A DNA stretch of 64,000 nt, taken from Bacillota bacterium. Lineage in GTDB: Bacteria; Bacillota; Bacilli; Paenibacillales; Paenibacillaceae. The number at the start of each line of letters is the position of its first letter. Position 1 is the first letter of the stretch. The position numbers were made by a program, and so were the translations under genes. Location of the stretch: assembly GCA_023460795.1 (NCBI GenBank), contig JAEWPC010000042.1, positions 1 through 64,000 of the forward strand, given 5' to 3'. The notes below the pieces were generated by a model. That model did not search any database. It saw only the letters and a program-made list of their open reading frames with translations, and had not been told where the DNA came from. Below are positions 37,801 to 45,587 of this stretch, one piece after another.

Positions 37801-37918
37801 CTTGATGAACGTCCATAAGCGGTTGATGAACGAATTCGGGCAAAGCCTGCAGATTGAGAGCTTGCAGAACAAGGGGACAACCGTTACGTTCCTGATTCCT
37901 TCCCGCGCAGGAGAGTGA
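34820..37918 (+). CDS. 7TM hybrid sensor with two histidine-kinase cores and an internal receiver
   Basis: 1032 residues from a TTG (an ATG four codons on is an alternative; both ribosome sites are weak). Order: membrane segment 18-36; extracellular jelly-roll domain about 55-205 (GEWEFYADKLL, VPGGW, GTYRLRV); 7TMR-DISM-type membrane block about 222-415; HisKA with His449 in HTSHEFKTPLHG; HATPase (LVNLIGNALKF, DTGSGMSED, SSGLGLKISK); a Pro/Ser linker; receiver 703-820 with Asp754 in LLDVMMPG; a second, LytS/YesM-type kinase box with His845 in IKPHFVYNA; and a second HATPase (QPLVENAIRHG, DDGVGM). The design suggests an internal phosphorelay passing to the response regulator 8 bp downstream. 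The ligand is probably a carbohydrate, given the jelly-roll fold. Confidence 0.92.
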   Translation: MGAAMIGDRASGTKRKHFTVLVGMFVVFTVVTSSFIYEWLNPTYEYPEAREGVLDARQWNFEKQGIIPLRGEWEFYADKLLTPQDFLAESKELETARSIIRVPGGWKGIVASGEGYGAGTYRLRVKVGEPELYSLRGKKIRMSSSIYMNGADLGGTGKPDLSENRFVPSNLPFLGTVKADTDTVDILIQVASYRYLEGGLVQVPEFGLTDDVWARRDNARLADMIVITTLLVFGIYFAGMFKEWRKEPYLFFFSLFCLSLGLFFSIDNEIVMASLIPGMTFLLLQKLLFILPYVSVLSFALYVVLYLGHQRSRGYKWLCRVSYIYLALLIGIPNDYLVTLFGLGVVLQIVVFASIIYWIFRSRNSGVQVYYILLGLFFLIISWAYAQTRYQLALDNPYYMIVTPMLLVLSQSFLMSNRVREANLRNERLAEQLMAHDRQKDEFLIHTSHEFKTPLHGIINLAQVVIDRNGGKMAQRHRENLSFIVAQATRLSTLVNDIIDFQSLRRGTLKFHNTPFDVSGTVHATLEALKYLRRNEEVRLVNLVPPGTYYLYTDENRLKQILVNLIGNALKFTERGSVVVAAESREGALRLLFTDTGSGMSEDRQRELFMDDLYEGESSGLGLKISKALAVQMGGNLELQWSEPGKGSVFELRLTEATEAQKDLGGAEVDPSAGAKPQLLPGTSSPLPEVASSVETEQAGKPKILLVDDDSSNIKVLQELFASGRYHVLVAYNGADALKLIQQHRDDLSLVLLDVMMPGLSGYEVCRRIREEYPLYRLPVLLLTVRHTPTDIAMGLEAGANDFLVKPFDGKELLARVQTLLQLKEAVGQAIRMETLFLQSQIKPHFVYNALSSIISLCYKDGARAGELLGEFSNFLRKSFDLDPRHAKVSLNHELSLTKSYVELEKVRYGDRLKVEWNIDVQTENLIPALTVQPLVENAIRHGIMKRLSGGTVCIRVKMEQQGLRIEVQDDGVGMTAEQVGRMLRPERLDGSIGLMNVHKRLMNEFGQSLQIESLQNKGTTVTFLIPSRAGE

Positions 37919-37926
37919 GATAGACG

Positions 37927-39060
37927 ATGAGAGCCATTGTCGTAGACGATGAGTTATTGGTTGCCGAGCAAATAGACAGAATGCTGGCGAATGCCGGAGT
38001 GGATGTGTTGGCCTGCTGCGTGAATCCTCACGAGGCGATCGGCATGGCCAAAGCCCTCCAACCCGACGTCCTGTTCCTGGATATCGAGATGCCGGAGCTT
38101 AGCGGATTGGAGATTGCCGAGCGGGTATATGCGGACAAGCTCGACATGGAAGTCGTGTTCATTACCGCCTACAACCAATACGCGATCGACGCGTTCCGGG
38201 TAAACGCGCTCGATTATTTGTTGAAGCCGGTGATGGAAGAGGATTTGCGGCGTTCGCTGGAACGGGTCGGAATCAGACGGCAGCATCGCGTGGGCATTGC
38301 GGTTGGCTGCGGGCCTAAATCGAGCACCGTCTCTCTGTTCGGCAAGTTCGCGCTGCAGATGGATGGGGATTCGGAACCGGTTCGTTGGGTAACCTCCAAG
38401 TGCGCCGAATTGCTCGCCTATTTGTTGTTGCAGCCTCGCGAGAAAGAGGTCAGCAAATGGGAGCTGATCGAAGCGCTCTGGCCGGCCCAGGATACGGAGA
38501 AAGCAGGTATTAATCTTCGGAGCACCGTGAGCAGAATCAACAAAACGTTGCGGGATTGCCAGGCGGGCATGACGTTAACTTCGGTCAGGAACGGCTACAG
38601 GTTGACCTCTGCCGATGAAGCGCCGGCTATCGAAGCATCTGAACTGGAGCGACTCGCGCTTCGTAACGTCGAGCCGAATCCGGATAACTTGGCCCGCTAC
38701 GAGCAGCTTGTAGAGCGGTGCAGCCGACCGTTCCTTCAAGAATTCGACGGCGCATGGTGCGAGCCGTACCGCCAGCAGTATCGCCAGTATTTTCTTCTGT
38801 TGGGGAAGAGGCTGCTCTTCTATTACGAAAACTCAGCGACGGATGAGCCATACAAAGCACTGCGTTTGGCCGAGCAGCTCGTCGAACACGACCCTTACGA
38901 CGAAGCCTTGCGGGGAGCCGCGCTGAAGTTGCACCATCGAACTGGCGGCTCCACGCGAGCTGCCGCTTACTATGAGTCCTACGCCGAGTTTATCCGCATC
39001 GAGTTAGGAACGTCGCCGAGCGAAAGGCTGATCGGGTTGCTACGTGCTTTAACGAATTGA
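37927..39060 (+). CDS. Response regulator with SARP/BTAD output domain
   Basis: 377 residues. Receiver domain 1-115 (VVDDE, Asp52 in FLDIEMPELSG, Lys in LLKPV), a winged-helix SARP-type DNA-binding domain about 130-225 (KCAELLAYLLLQPREKEVSKWELIEALWP region), then a bacterial transcriptional activation domain of TPR-like helices about 235-375 (ENSATDEPYKALRLAEQLVEHDPYDE). It is the partner of the hybrid kinase upstream. SARP activators bind direct repeats at 11-bp spacing upstream of the -10; such repeats occur right after this gene, in front of the SLH protein gene. Confidence 0.92.
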   Translation: MRAIVVDDELLVAEQIDRMLANAGVDVLACCVNPHEAIGMAKALQPDVLFLDIEMPELSGLEIAERVYADKLDMEVVFITAYNQYAIDAFRVNALDYLLKPVMEEDLRRSLERVGIRRQHRVGIAVGCGPKSSTVSLFGKFALQMDGDSEPVRWVTSKCAELLAYLLLQPREKEVSKWELIEALWPAQDTEKAGINLRSTVSRINKTLRDCQAGMTLTSVRNGYRLTSADEAPAIEASELERLALRNVEPNPDNLARYEQLVERCSRPFLQEFDGAWCEPYRQQYRQYFLLLGKRLLFYYENSATDEPYKALRLAEQLVEHDPYDEALRGAALKLHHRTGGSTRAAAYYESYAEFIRIELGTSPSERLIGLLRALTN

Positions 39061-39072
39061 ACACTGTCGCAT

Positions 39073-39108
39073 GAAGGAGCCTGCGCGTCGTTGCGGGCTC
39101 CTTCGTTA
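39073..39108 (+). terminator. Terminator after the SARP-type regulator
   Basis: A perfect 9-bp stem gaaggagcc / ggctccttc with a 14-nt loop and a gttatt tail, 13 bp after the stop codon. It abuts the SLH-gene promoter. Confidence 0.75.
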
Positions 39109-39109
39109 T

Positions 39110-39144
39110 TTGCAACAATTTTGCAACATCCTCCCGGCTATAAT
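39110..39144 (+). promoter_or_regulatory. Promoter with 11-bp-spaced direct repeats (candidate SARP activator site)
   Basis: ttgcaaca occurs at 39110-39117 and 39121-39128, exactly 11 bp apart, and a consensus TATAAT -10 lies at 39139-39144. No proper -35 exists at the right distance from the -10. The repeats occupy the place where SARP-family activators sit. The 5' leader to the start codon is about 50 nt. Confidence 0.65.
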
Positions 39145-39198
39145 GGCACCGTAGCGATCACGCGGAACATGAGGAAGAACGACGATCAGGAGGGGAAG

Positions 39199-42100
39199 AT
39201 GCGTATGATCCCGAAGATGAGTCAAGGGAAGAGAACGGTTAAAGACGGAATTCGAAGAACGGCTTATCTATTGCTCGCGGTTATCCTGTGGATACCGCTT
39301 CTTTCAATCGGGGAAGGCAAGGCTTGGGCGGCGTCCGGTTGGTCGATGATCGACGGCGGCAGCCTTAGCATGAATTCCGGAAGCGTGGCTCTGTATTCAA
39401 CCTTAGCCGTATGGAACGGCGAAGTGTATGTGGCGTGGCAAGAAAGCAACCAGATTAGAGTCAAAAAGTATAACGGCTCGGGTTGGGATAGAGTCGACGG
39501 CAACGGTCCGAACGGATTGAATATGGACACGGCCAAAGCGGGCTCAAGACCGACTCTGGCCGTATTCGACGGTTCGTTATATATCGCATGGGTCGAGATG
39601 TCCGCAACGAACTATAAACAAATTCGGGTCAAGAAATATATCGGCGGCACAAGCTGGGATAGAGCCGAAGGAAGCGCAACAGGAATTAATTATTCCGATA
39701 CCAATAGTGCCGACTCTCCGGCATTGGTTGAATACAATCATTATCTATATGCCGCATGGACAGAAGCCGGAAAAATTCGCGTAAAGAGGTATAACGGCGG
39801 GGAATGGACGAGCGTCGACCGAGTGGTAGACGGAGGCGCGGACGGACTAAACAAAGACCTGTCGAAAACCGCGGGGCTTCCCGCACTGGCCGTAGCGGGT
39901 AACGAACTATTCATCGTATGGTCGGAAATCAACGGTGTCTATCAGCTTAGGGCGAAGAAGTTCGATGGCACGACATGGACGTGGATCGACGGCAACGGTC
40001 CGTACGGGTTGAATAAAGAGACAGGGAAGGGCGCGGTTAACTCTTCGTTGGCCGTGTTCAACGGCGTGCTGTACGCGGCGTGGAACGAACCGGTCAACGG
40101 TACGACGGACGACCAAATTCGGGTGAAGAAATACGTCGATAACGCTTGGTCAAGCGTGGACGGAGACAGCCCGTACGGAATCAACGAGGATTACAGATAT
40201 CGGGCCCATTATGTGAAATTAGCGGCATCTAATCGTGATTTATATGCGGTATGGCAAGAATCCTACAATGGAACGACGACTTTTAAAATCCGCGTAAAGA
40301 AATACAATGGTACGGGATGGACGAGCGCCGAAGCCGGCAGCGGCGGCTTGCTCGCAGAACCTTCGAGAAGTGCCGAATTCCCTGTCATTACGACACTGAA
40401 CAATACGGTATTCGTAGCGTGGCACGAGAAGAACGCTTCGAACGAGCTGCTTCGCTCGGCCAATTATACGCCTCCGGCCGTCAATGGCGTAACGGTCACG
40501 CCTGGCACCGCAACCGTCAGGCAAGGCGAAAGCCGACAGCTGAACGTTACGGTCGACGCTGTAGGCGGGGCGACGGCGACAGTCGATTGGACGAGCAGCG
40601 ACGGGAGCAACAAGGTGGCGGTAGACGGCACGGGCAAAGTAACCGTGGCGGCGGACGCCGATCTGGGCGACTATACGATCACGGCTACTTCAACGGTGGA
40701 CGGCAGCAAGCAAGGAACCGCGACGATCACCGTTACCGAAGGCCTGGCGACGGAAGCGACGCCGGCAGCTGTGGTCGATTACGTTGCGGAACAGCTGACG
40801 AATCTTGAGCCTAATACCGACTACGACATCGACGGTACAACGGTGACGGCGGATGGCGGCGGGAAGACAGCCATCAATGGCAGCTGGTTGGGTAAGTCCG
40901 TGAGCGTAGTGAAGAAGGGCAACGGCACGACGACGGCCGATAGCTCGCCGCAGACGTTGAGCCTGCCCGCGCGCCCGGCGTCTCCGACCGCGGGGAAGAC
41001 GGATGAGACAACCATTAACGGCAACAACGGAACGCTGACGAGCGTGACGACGGCCATGGAATACAAGCAAGGCTCGACGGGCAGTTGGACGGACATCGCC
41101 GGCACGAGCGTAACGGGGCTGGCCCCTGATACTTACTACGTGCGCGTCAAAGCGACGTCCTCGGCATTCGCTTCGAATTCACAGACGGTGACGATCGCGA
41201 CGTTCAACTCGTCTTCGGAAGCGACGCCGGCAGCGGATGTCGATTACGCGACCGAAGAGCTGACGGGACTTGAACCGAACGGAGATTACGACATCGACGG
41301 CACGACGGTAACGGCGGACGGCAGCGGGAAGGTATCTATCGATAGCGGTTGGCTGGGTAGGGCCGTGAATGTGGTCAAGAAGGGCAACGGCACGACGACG
41401 ACCGACAGCTTGCCGCAGACGTTGAGCCTGCCGGCTCGCCCGGCGACTCCGACAGCGGGGAAGACGGACGAGACGGTCATAGACGGTAATAACGGAACGC
41501 TGACGAGCGTGACGACGGCGATGGAGTACAAGCAAGGCTCGACGGGCAGTTGGACGGGCATCGTCGGCACGAGCGTAACGGGGCTGGCGCCGGATACTTA
41601 CTACGTGCGCGTCAAAGCGACGTCCTCGGCATTCGCCTCGAATCCTCAGACGGTGACGATCGCGACGTTCAACGCGTCTTCGGAAGCGACGCCGGCAGCG
41701 GAGGTCGATTACGCGACAGAAGAGCTGACGGGGCTTGAACCGAATGGCGAATACGACATCGACGGCAAGACGGTAACGGCGGACGGCAGCGGCAAGGCAG
41801 CCATCGCCGGTAGTTGGCTAGGTAAGACCGTGAGCGTGGTGAAGAAGGGCAACGGCGCTACGACGACCGACAGCTCGCCACAGACGATAAGCTTACCGGC
41901 ACGCCCGGCAGCACCTGTCGATATTTCAGTGACGGATATTACTTATAACGGAGCAAATGATGGTTCGATCGTCAACGTTAATGTCGCGATGGAGTATCGG
42001 AAGGGAGATAACGGATCATGGACGAGAGCAACGGGAACGTACGTTGACGGGTTGGAGAACGGAGTCTATTACGTGCGCGTAGCGGCTACGGAATCTTCGT

Positions 42101-43980
42101 TCGCTTCGATTCCCGCACAGGCAACCATCCATGACTCGAATGCGACGATTCCCGAGGCTCCTAACGTGAACGCCGACGATACGAACAATGCGATCGTCGG
42201 ATTGGACACGACGATGGAGTTCTCCGTTGACGGCGGTCCTTACATCCGCTATGACGGAACCAACGCGCCTCAGCTGGACGGCGAGCGCACGGTCCAAGTG
42301 AGGGTAGCAGCCAGCGGTTCCGTACCGGCAGGTCCGTCCACCACGTTAACCTTCACGACCAATGTTGCCGTACCGGCTAGCGGGTTGACGGTAACCGCAT
42401 CGGATCCGAGCGGCACCGCGAACGACGGTAAGACGAAGATAACGGTAACGCCCGACGCAGATGGCGGGCATCGGCTAGTCTACTTCAACTTCGGCAGCAA
42501 CACCGTAATCGTACCTAACGTCGGCGACGTGCTTAACGGTTATCCGAACGTACCGAGCGACGGCATGATCCCGGCGGCTAGCGGCGATAAGATCGGCATC
42601 GCGGAAGTCGATGCGCTGGAACGGGTAGTGAGATTCGGTCAAACGGCGGCCATCGTGATCGCCGAACCGCCAGCGCCTCCGACCGTGATCGATACACCGA
42701 CCGAGAAGCCCGGTTCGAAAGAAGAGACGGTCAACGTGCTGGTTAACGGCAAGGTTGAAAATGCGGGAAAAGCAGTAACGAAGGAAACGGGCGGCATCAA
42801 GACGACGACGATCATCGTCGATCCGGTCAAGCTGCAGGCGAAGCTGGAAGCCGAGGGAGTAAATGCAGTCGTGACCATTCCCGTCCAATCCGATTCGAAC
42901 GTCATTGTCGGCGAACTGAACGGCCAGATGATTAAGAAGATGGAGGATCAGTCCGCGACGTTAGTGCTGCAGACGGATAAGGCCACATACACGCTACCGG
43001 CCCGCGAGATCGCCATTGACGAAGTGGCCCGTAAACTGGGAGGCAACGTGAATTTGGAGGACATTCGTCTGCAAATCTCGGTCGCGAATACGCCGGCAAC
43101 GATGGCGCAAGTGGTCGAGAACGCAGCTAAGAACGGCGAGTTCTCCGTAGTCGTGCCTGCTCTCGACTTCACGGTCACGGGAGCCTACGGCGGGAATACG
43201 GTCGAAGTCACGACCTTTAACGCCTATGTCGAACGCATGGTCATTTTACCGGAAGGGATTGACCCTAATCGAATCACGACTGGCATCGTCGTTGAGCCGG
43301 ACGGAACGGTGCGGCACGTGCCGACCAAGATCGTGCTCAAGGACGGCCGATATTACGCGACCATCAACAGCTTGACGAACAGCACTTATTCCGTCGTCTG
43401 GCACCCGCTCGAATTCGACGACGTCGCGAACCATTGGTCCAAAGCAGCGGTGAACGATATGGGATCGCGCATGGGTATTGACGGTACGGGAGATGGCCGG
43501 TTCAGTCCCGATCGTGCCATTACGAGAGCCGAGTTTGCGGCCATTCTGGTGAGAGGATTGGGGCTGAAGTTGGAGGAATCAAGGCCAACGGCGTTCTCCG
43601 ACGTGAAGACGAAGGACTGGTACAATAGCGCGATTAACACGGCATATGCGTATGATCTGATTAACGGATACGATGACGGGACGTTCCGTCCGAACGACGA
43701 GATTACCCGAGAAGAGGTTATGGCTATTATCTCCCGGGCAATGTCGATCACCGGACTTGAGGCGAACGCAACCGCTCAATCGATCGATCAAACGCTACGG
43801 TCGTATCGAGACGCCTCGAACGTCTCCGGTTGGGCGCGCAGCAGCGTAGCCATTAATGTGCAGACGGGCCTTGTGTCCGGAAGGAGTACGTCCTTGCTAG
43901 CGCCGACAGCGTCTATCACAAGGGCCGAGGCTGCAACCGTTATTCGAAGACTTCTGCAAGCATCTGATTTAATTAACTAG
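39199..43980 (+). CDS. SLH-anchored surface protein with N-terminal seven-repeat propeller
   Basis: 1593 residues from the ATG at 39199 (aggagggg just upstream; ATG at 39205 is equally possible). Signal peptide with core YLLLAVILWIPLL and an AWA cleavage site. Seven repeats of about 45-60 residues (LAVxNGxLYVAW...IRVKKYNG..W..VDG) at nt 39343-40465 suggest a seven-bladed beta-propeller. Next come a Big_2 Ig-like domain (VTVTPGTATVRQGESRQL), three copies of a 155-residue unit, further beta domains, and three SLH domains at the C terminus (FDDVANHWSKAAVNDM, FSDVKTKDWYNSAI, YRDASNVSGWARSSV) that bind pyruvylated wall polymer. Probably a substrate-binding or adhesion protein on the cell surface, under control of the adjacent SARP system. 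Confidence 0.92.
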   Translation: MRMIPKMSQGKRTVKDGIRRTAYLLLAVILWIPLLSIGEGKAWAASGWSMIDGGSLSMNSGSVALYSTLAVWNGEVYVAWQESNQIRVKKYNGSGWDRVDGNGPNGLNMDTAKAGSRPTLAVFDGSLYIAWVEMSATNYKQIRVKKYIGGTSWDRAEGSATGINYSDTNSADSPALVEYNHYLYAAWTEAGKIRVKRYNGGEWTSVDRVVDGGADGLNKDLSKTAGLPALAVAGNELFIVWSEINGVYQLRAKKFDGTTWTWIDGNGPYGLNKETGKGAVNSSLAVFNGVLYAAWNEPVNGTTDDQIRVKKYVDNAWSSVDGDSPYGINEDYRYRAHYVKLAASNRDLYAVWQESYNGTTTFKIRVKKYNGTGWTSAEAGSGGLLAEPSRSAEFPVITTLNNTVFVAWHEKNASNELLRSANYTPPAVNGVTVTPGTATVRQGESRQLNVTVDAVGGATATVDWTSSDGSNKVAVDGTGKVTVAADADLGDYTITATSTVDGSKQGTATITVTEGLATEATPAAVVDYVAEQLTNLEPNTDYDIDGTTVTADGGGKTAINGSWLGKSVSVVKKGNGTTTADSSPQTLSLPARPASPTAGKTDETTINGNNGTLTSVTTAMEYKQGSTGSWTDIAGTSVTGLAPDTYYVRVKATSSAFASNSQTVTIATFNSSSEATPAADVDYATEELTGLEPNGDYDIDGTTVTADGSGKVSIDSGWLGRAVNVVKKGNGTTTTDSLPQTLSLPARPATPTAGKTDETVIDGNNGTLTSVTTAMEYKQGSTGSWTGIVGTSVTGLAPDTYYVRVKATSSAFASNPQTVTIATFNASSEATPAAEVDYATEELTGLEPNGEYDIDGKTVTADGSGKAAIAGSWLGKTVSVVKKGNGATTTDSSPQTISLPARPAAPVDISVTDITYNGANDGSIVNVNVAMEYRKGDNGSWTRATGTYVDGLENGVYYVRVAATESSFASIPAQATIHDSNATIPEAPNVNADDTNNAIVGLDTTMEFSVDGGPYIRYDGTNAPQLDGERTVQVRVAASGSVPAGPSTTLTFTTNVAVPASGLTVTASDPSGTANDGKTKITVTPDADGGHRLVYFNFGSNTVIVPNVGDVLNGYPNVPSDGMIPAASGDKIGIAEVDALERVVRFGQTAAIVIAEPPAPPTVIDTPTEKPGSKEETVNVLVNGKVENAGKAVTKETGGIKTTTIIVDPVKLQAKLEAEGVNAVVTIPVQSDSNVIVGELNGQMIKKMEDQSATLVLQTDKATYTLPAREIAIDEVARKLGGNVNLEDIRLQISVANTPATMAQVVENAAKNGEFSVVVPALDFTVTGAYGGNTVEVTTFNAYVERMVILPEGIDPNRITTGIVVEPDGTVRHVPTKIVLKDGRYYATINSLTNSTYSVVWHPLEFDDVANHWSKAAVNDMGSRMGIDGTGDGRFSPDRAITRAEFAAILVRGLGLKLEESRPTAFSDVKTKDWYNSAINTAYAYDLINGYDDGTFRPNDEITREEVMAIISRAMSITGLEANATAQSIDQTLRSYRDASNVSGWARSSVAINVQTGLVSGRSTSLLAPTASITRAEAATVIRRLLQASDLIN
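40753..42135 (+). repeat. Three 465-bp tandem repeats within the SLH protein gene
   Basis: Units start at 40753, 41218 and 41683, exactly 465 bp (155 codons) apart. Each begins EATPAAxVDYxxEEL and contains YDIDGTTVTADG, VKKGNGTTT and MEYKQGSTGSW. Copies 1 and 2 are near-identical along their length; copy 3 matches for the first half and then diverges. Confidence 0.9.
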
Positions 43981-44003
43981 AGGAAATCGCCCTCGCTAGT
44001 CAT

Positions 44004-44036
44004 AGCCTGGACACCGATAAGGTGTTCAGGCTATTT
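44004..44036 (+). terminator. Terminator after the SLH protein gene
   Basis: A perfect 12-bp stem agcctggacacc / ggtgttcaggct with a 5-nt loop and an attt tail, 24 bp after the stop codon. Confidence 0.85.
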
Positions 44037-44186
44037 GATATGTTAGTCGATCTCACCGCTAACCATGTTCTAAATAATCTACAAGATTTCCATAGATAAT
44101 CTATATTTCACCCTATGCATCTTTTCTATACTGATAACGAGGTAAGCGAGCATTACCTTGACTTACATATACCGAGGAGGTTGTAT

Positions 44187-45494
44187 ATGAGAAAGAGTTG
44201 GTTATTAGCAGGGGTAGTCGCTATGACGGTATCGATGCTGGCTGCGTGCGGAGACAACAACAATAATGAAGGTGCCAGCACACCGGTGGATTCTGCGACT
44301 GGTGATAACACAAAGACAACGCCAGCAGAACTGATTAAGGCCGATTTCTACTATGATAATGCATCTTGGACGGATTATCTGAAAGAGATCAACCCGATTA
44401 TTACGAAGAACAGCAACGTCGAACTGCAAGGTGTGCCGTATAATGAACCCACCTCGTTCCAGACAGCCGTTCGCGTAGGTTTTACAACGGATGATGCTGC
44501 GGATATATTTAAGTGGTGGAACGGGTACCAGATGAAGGAACTTGTCGACGCAGGTCATCTGGCCGATATGACTGAGCAGTGGAAGGATATGGTCGCAGAC
44601 GGCGTGGACCCTGCCATGGCCGACACCCTGACCTTCGACGGCAAGACTTACGGGATCCCGGCAGGCGTTCATTATTGGGTCATGTTCTATAACAAGAAAA
44701 TTTTCGAAGAGAACGGATTGCAACCACCGGCAACATGGGACGAATTCATCGCGATTAACGAGACGTTGAAATCCAAGGGCATTACGCCGATCGGAACGAC
44801 GACGACCGATGTGTGGAACGGATTCATTTGGTTCGAGGAATTCATGATCCATAGCAATCCTGATTTCTACAAAAAGCTGGTCGTAGGCGACGCGAAATAT
44901 ACCGATCCCGAGATGGTTGAAGCGATGAACACTTGGGCGTCCTTCTACAAGAACGGTTATTTCGCGAAACCGATGGACTGGAATAACGAAATTGCTCCTG
45001 CGTTCGCCAAGGGAGAATTCGCGATGTACATGATGGGAAGCTGGTACGCGGACTACTTCAAGGGAGCCGGGTTGGAAGGCGGCAAAGACTTCGGAGCGTT
45101 CGTCCTGCCGGCCATTAAACCGGAAGCGGGCAATGCCGTTATCTCGGAAGTTACTCCGTTCCTGGTGTCCGAGAAATCCAAGAAGAAGGACGATGCCATC
45201 CAGGCGCTCGTGTCCTTAACGAAGAAAGAAGCGAACGAGAAGATTCTGTCGCTGTACGGGGGCGTTCCTATCCGCAAGGATATCGAATCCAAGGATCCGA
45301 TCATCAAAGGCTTGGCATCCGAGATCAATTCCAAAGGCTACACCACGATCACGCGCTTCTGGGAAGCTACGCCGTCCGAGTTGGCCGAATATGCATCCAG
45401 CGAGTTTACCCGGTTCATGCTGAACCCGGACCAGCTTCAGCTCGTGCTGGATAATATTCAGAAGAAAGCCGATCAATACTGGGCGGAGCACTAA
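44187..45494 (+). CDS. Extracellular sugar-binding lipoprotein of the second ABC system
   Basis: 435 residues from the ATG at 44187 (gaggagg at 44174-44180); the longer frame from 44115 has no ribosome site and would bury the signal. Lipoprotein signal MRKSWLLAGVVAMTVSMLAAC with the lipobox LAAC, an Asn-rich linker, then a family 1 solute-binding fold (KTYGIPAGVHYWVMFYNKKI, PPATWDEFIAINETLKSKG, FAKGEFAMYMMGSWYAD). Size and sequence type fit monosaccharide or small oligosaccharide binders. Its kinase, regulator and two permeases follow in the same direction. The AT-rich leader from 44037 probably holds the promoter, but no clear -35/-10 pair stands out. Confidence 0.92.
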   Translation: MRKSWLLAGVVAMTVSMLAACGDNNNNEGASTPVDSATGDNTKTTPAELIKADFYYDNASWTDYLKEINPIITKNSNVELQGVPYNEPTSFQTAVRVGFTTDDAADIFKWWNGYQMKELVDAGHLADMTEQWKDMVADGVDPAMADTLTFDGKTYGIPAGVHYWVMFYNKKIFEENGLQPPATWDEFIAINETLKSKGITPIGTTTTDVWNGFIWFEEFMIHSNPDFYKKLVVGDAKYTDPEMVEAMNTWASFYKNGYFAKPMDWNNEIAPAFAKGEFAMYMMGSWYADYFKGAGLEGGKDFGAFVLPAIKPEAGNAVISEVTPFLVSEKSKKKDDAIQALVSLTKKEANEKILSLYGGVPIRKDIESKDPIIKGLASEINSKGYTTITRFWEATPSELAEYASSEFTRFMLNPDQLQLVLDNIQKKADQYWAEH

Positions 45495-45512
45495 TAACCG
45501 AATCGTCCGAGC

Positions 45513-45540
45513 AGGGAGCCTTCTTAGGAGGGTTCCCTTC
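45513..45540 (+). terminator. Hairpin between the binding-protein gene and its kinase
   Basis: An 8-bp stem agggagcc / ggttccct (one G-T pair) with a 10-nt loop and a short pyrimidine tail. Likely a partial terminator that keeps the kinase level below that of the binding protein. Confidence 0.55.
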
Positions 45541-45587
45541 TGCGCATCCATCCGATCGACACAGTTCGCTACATCATGGAGGCTGAC

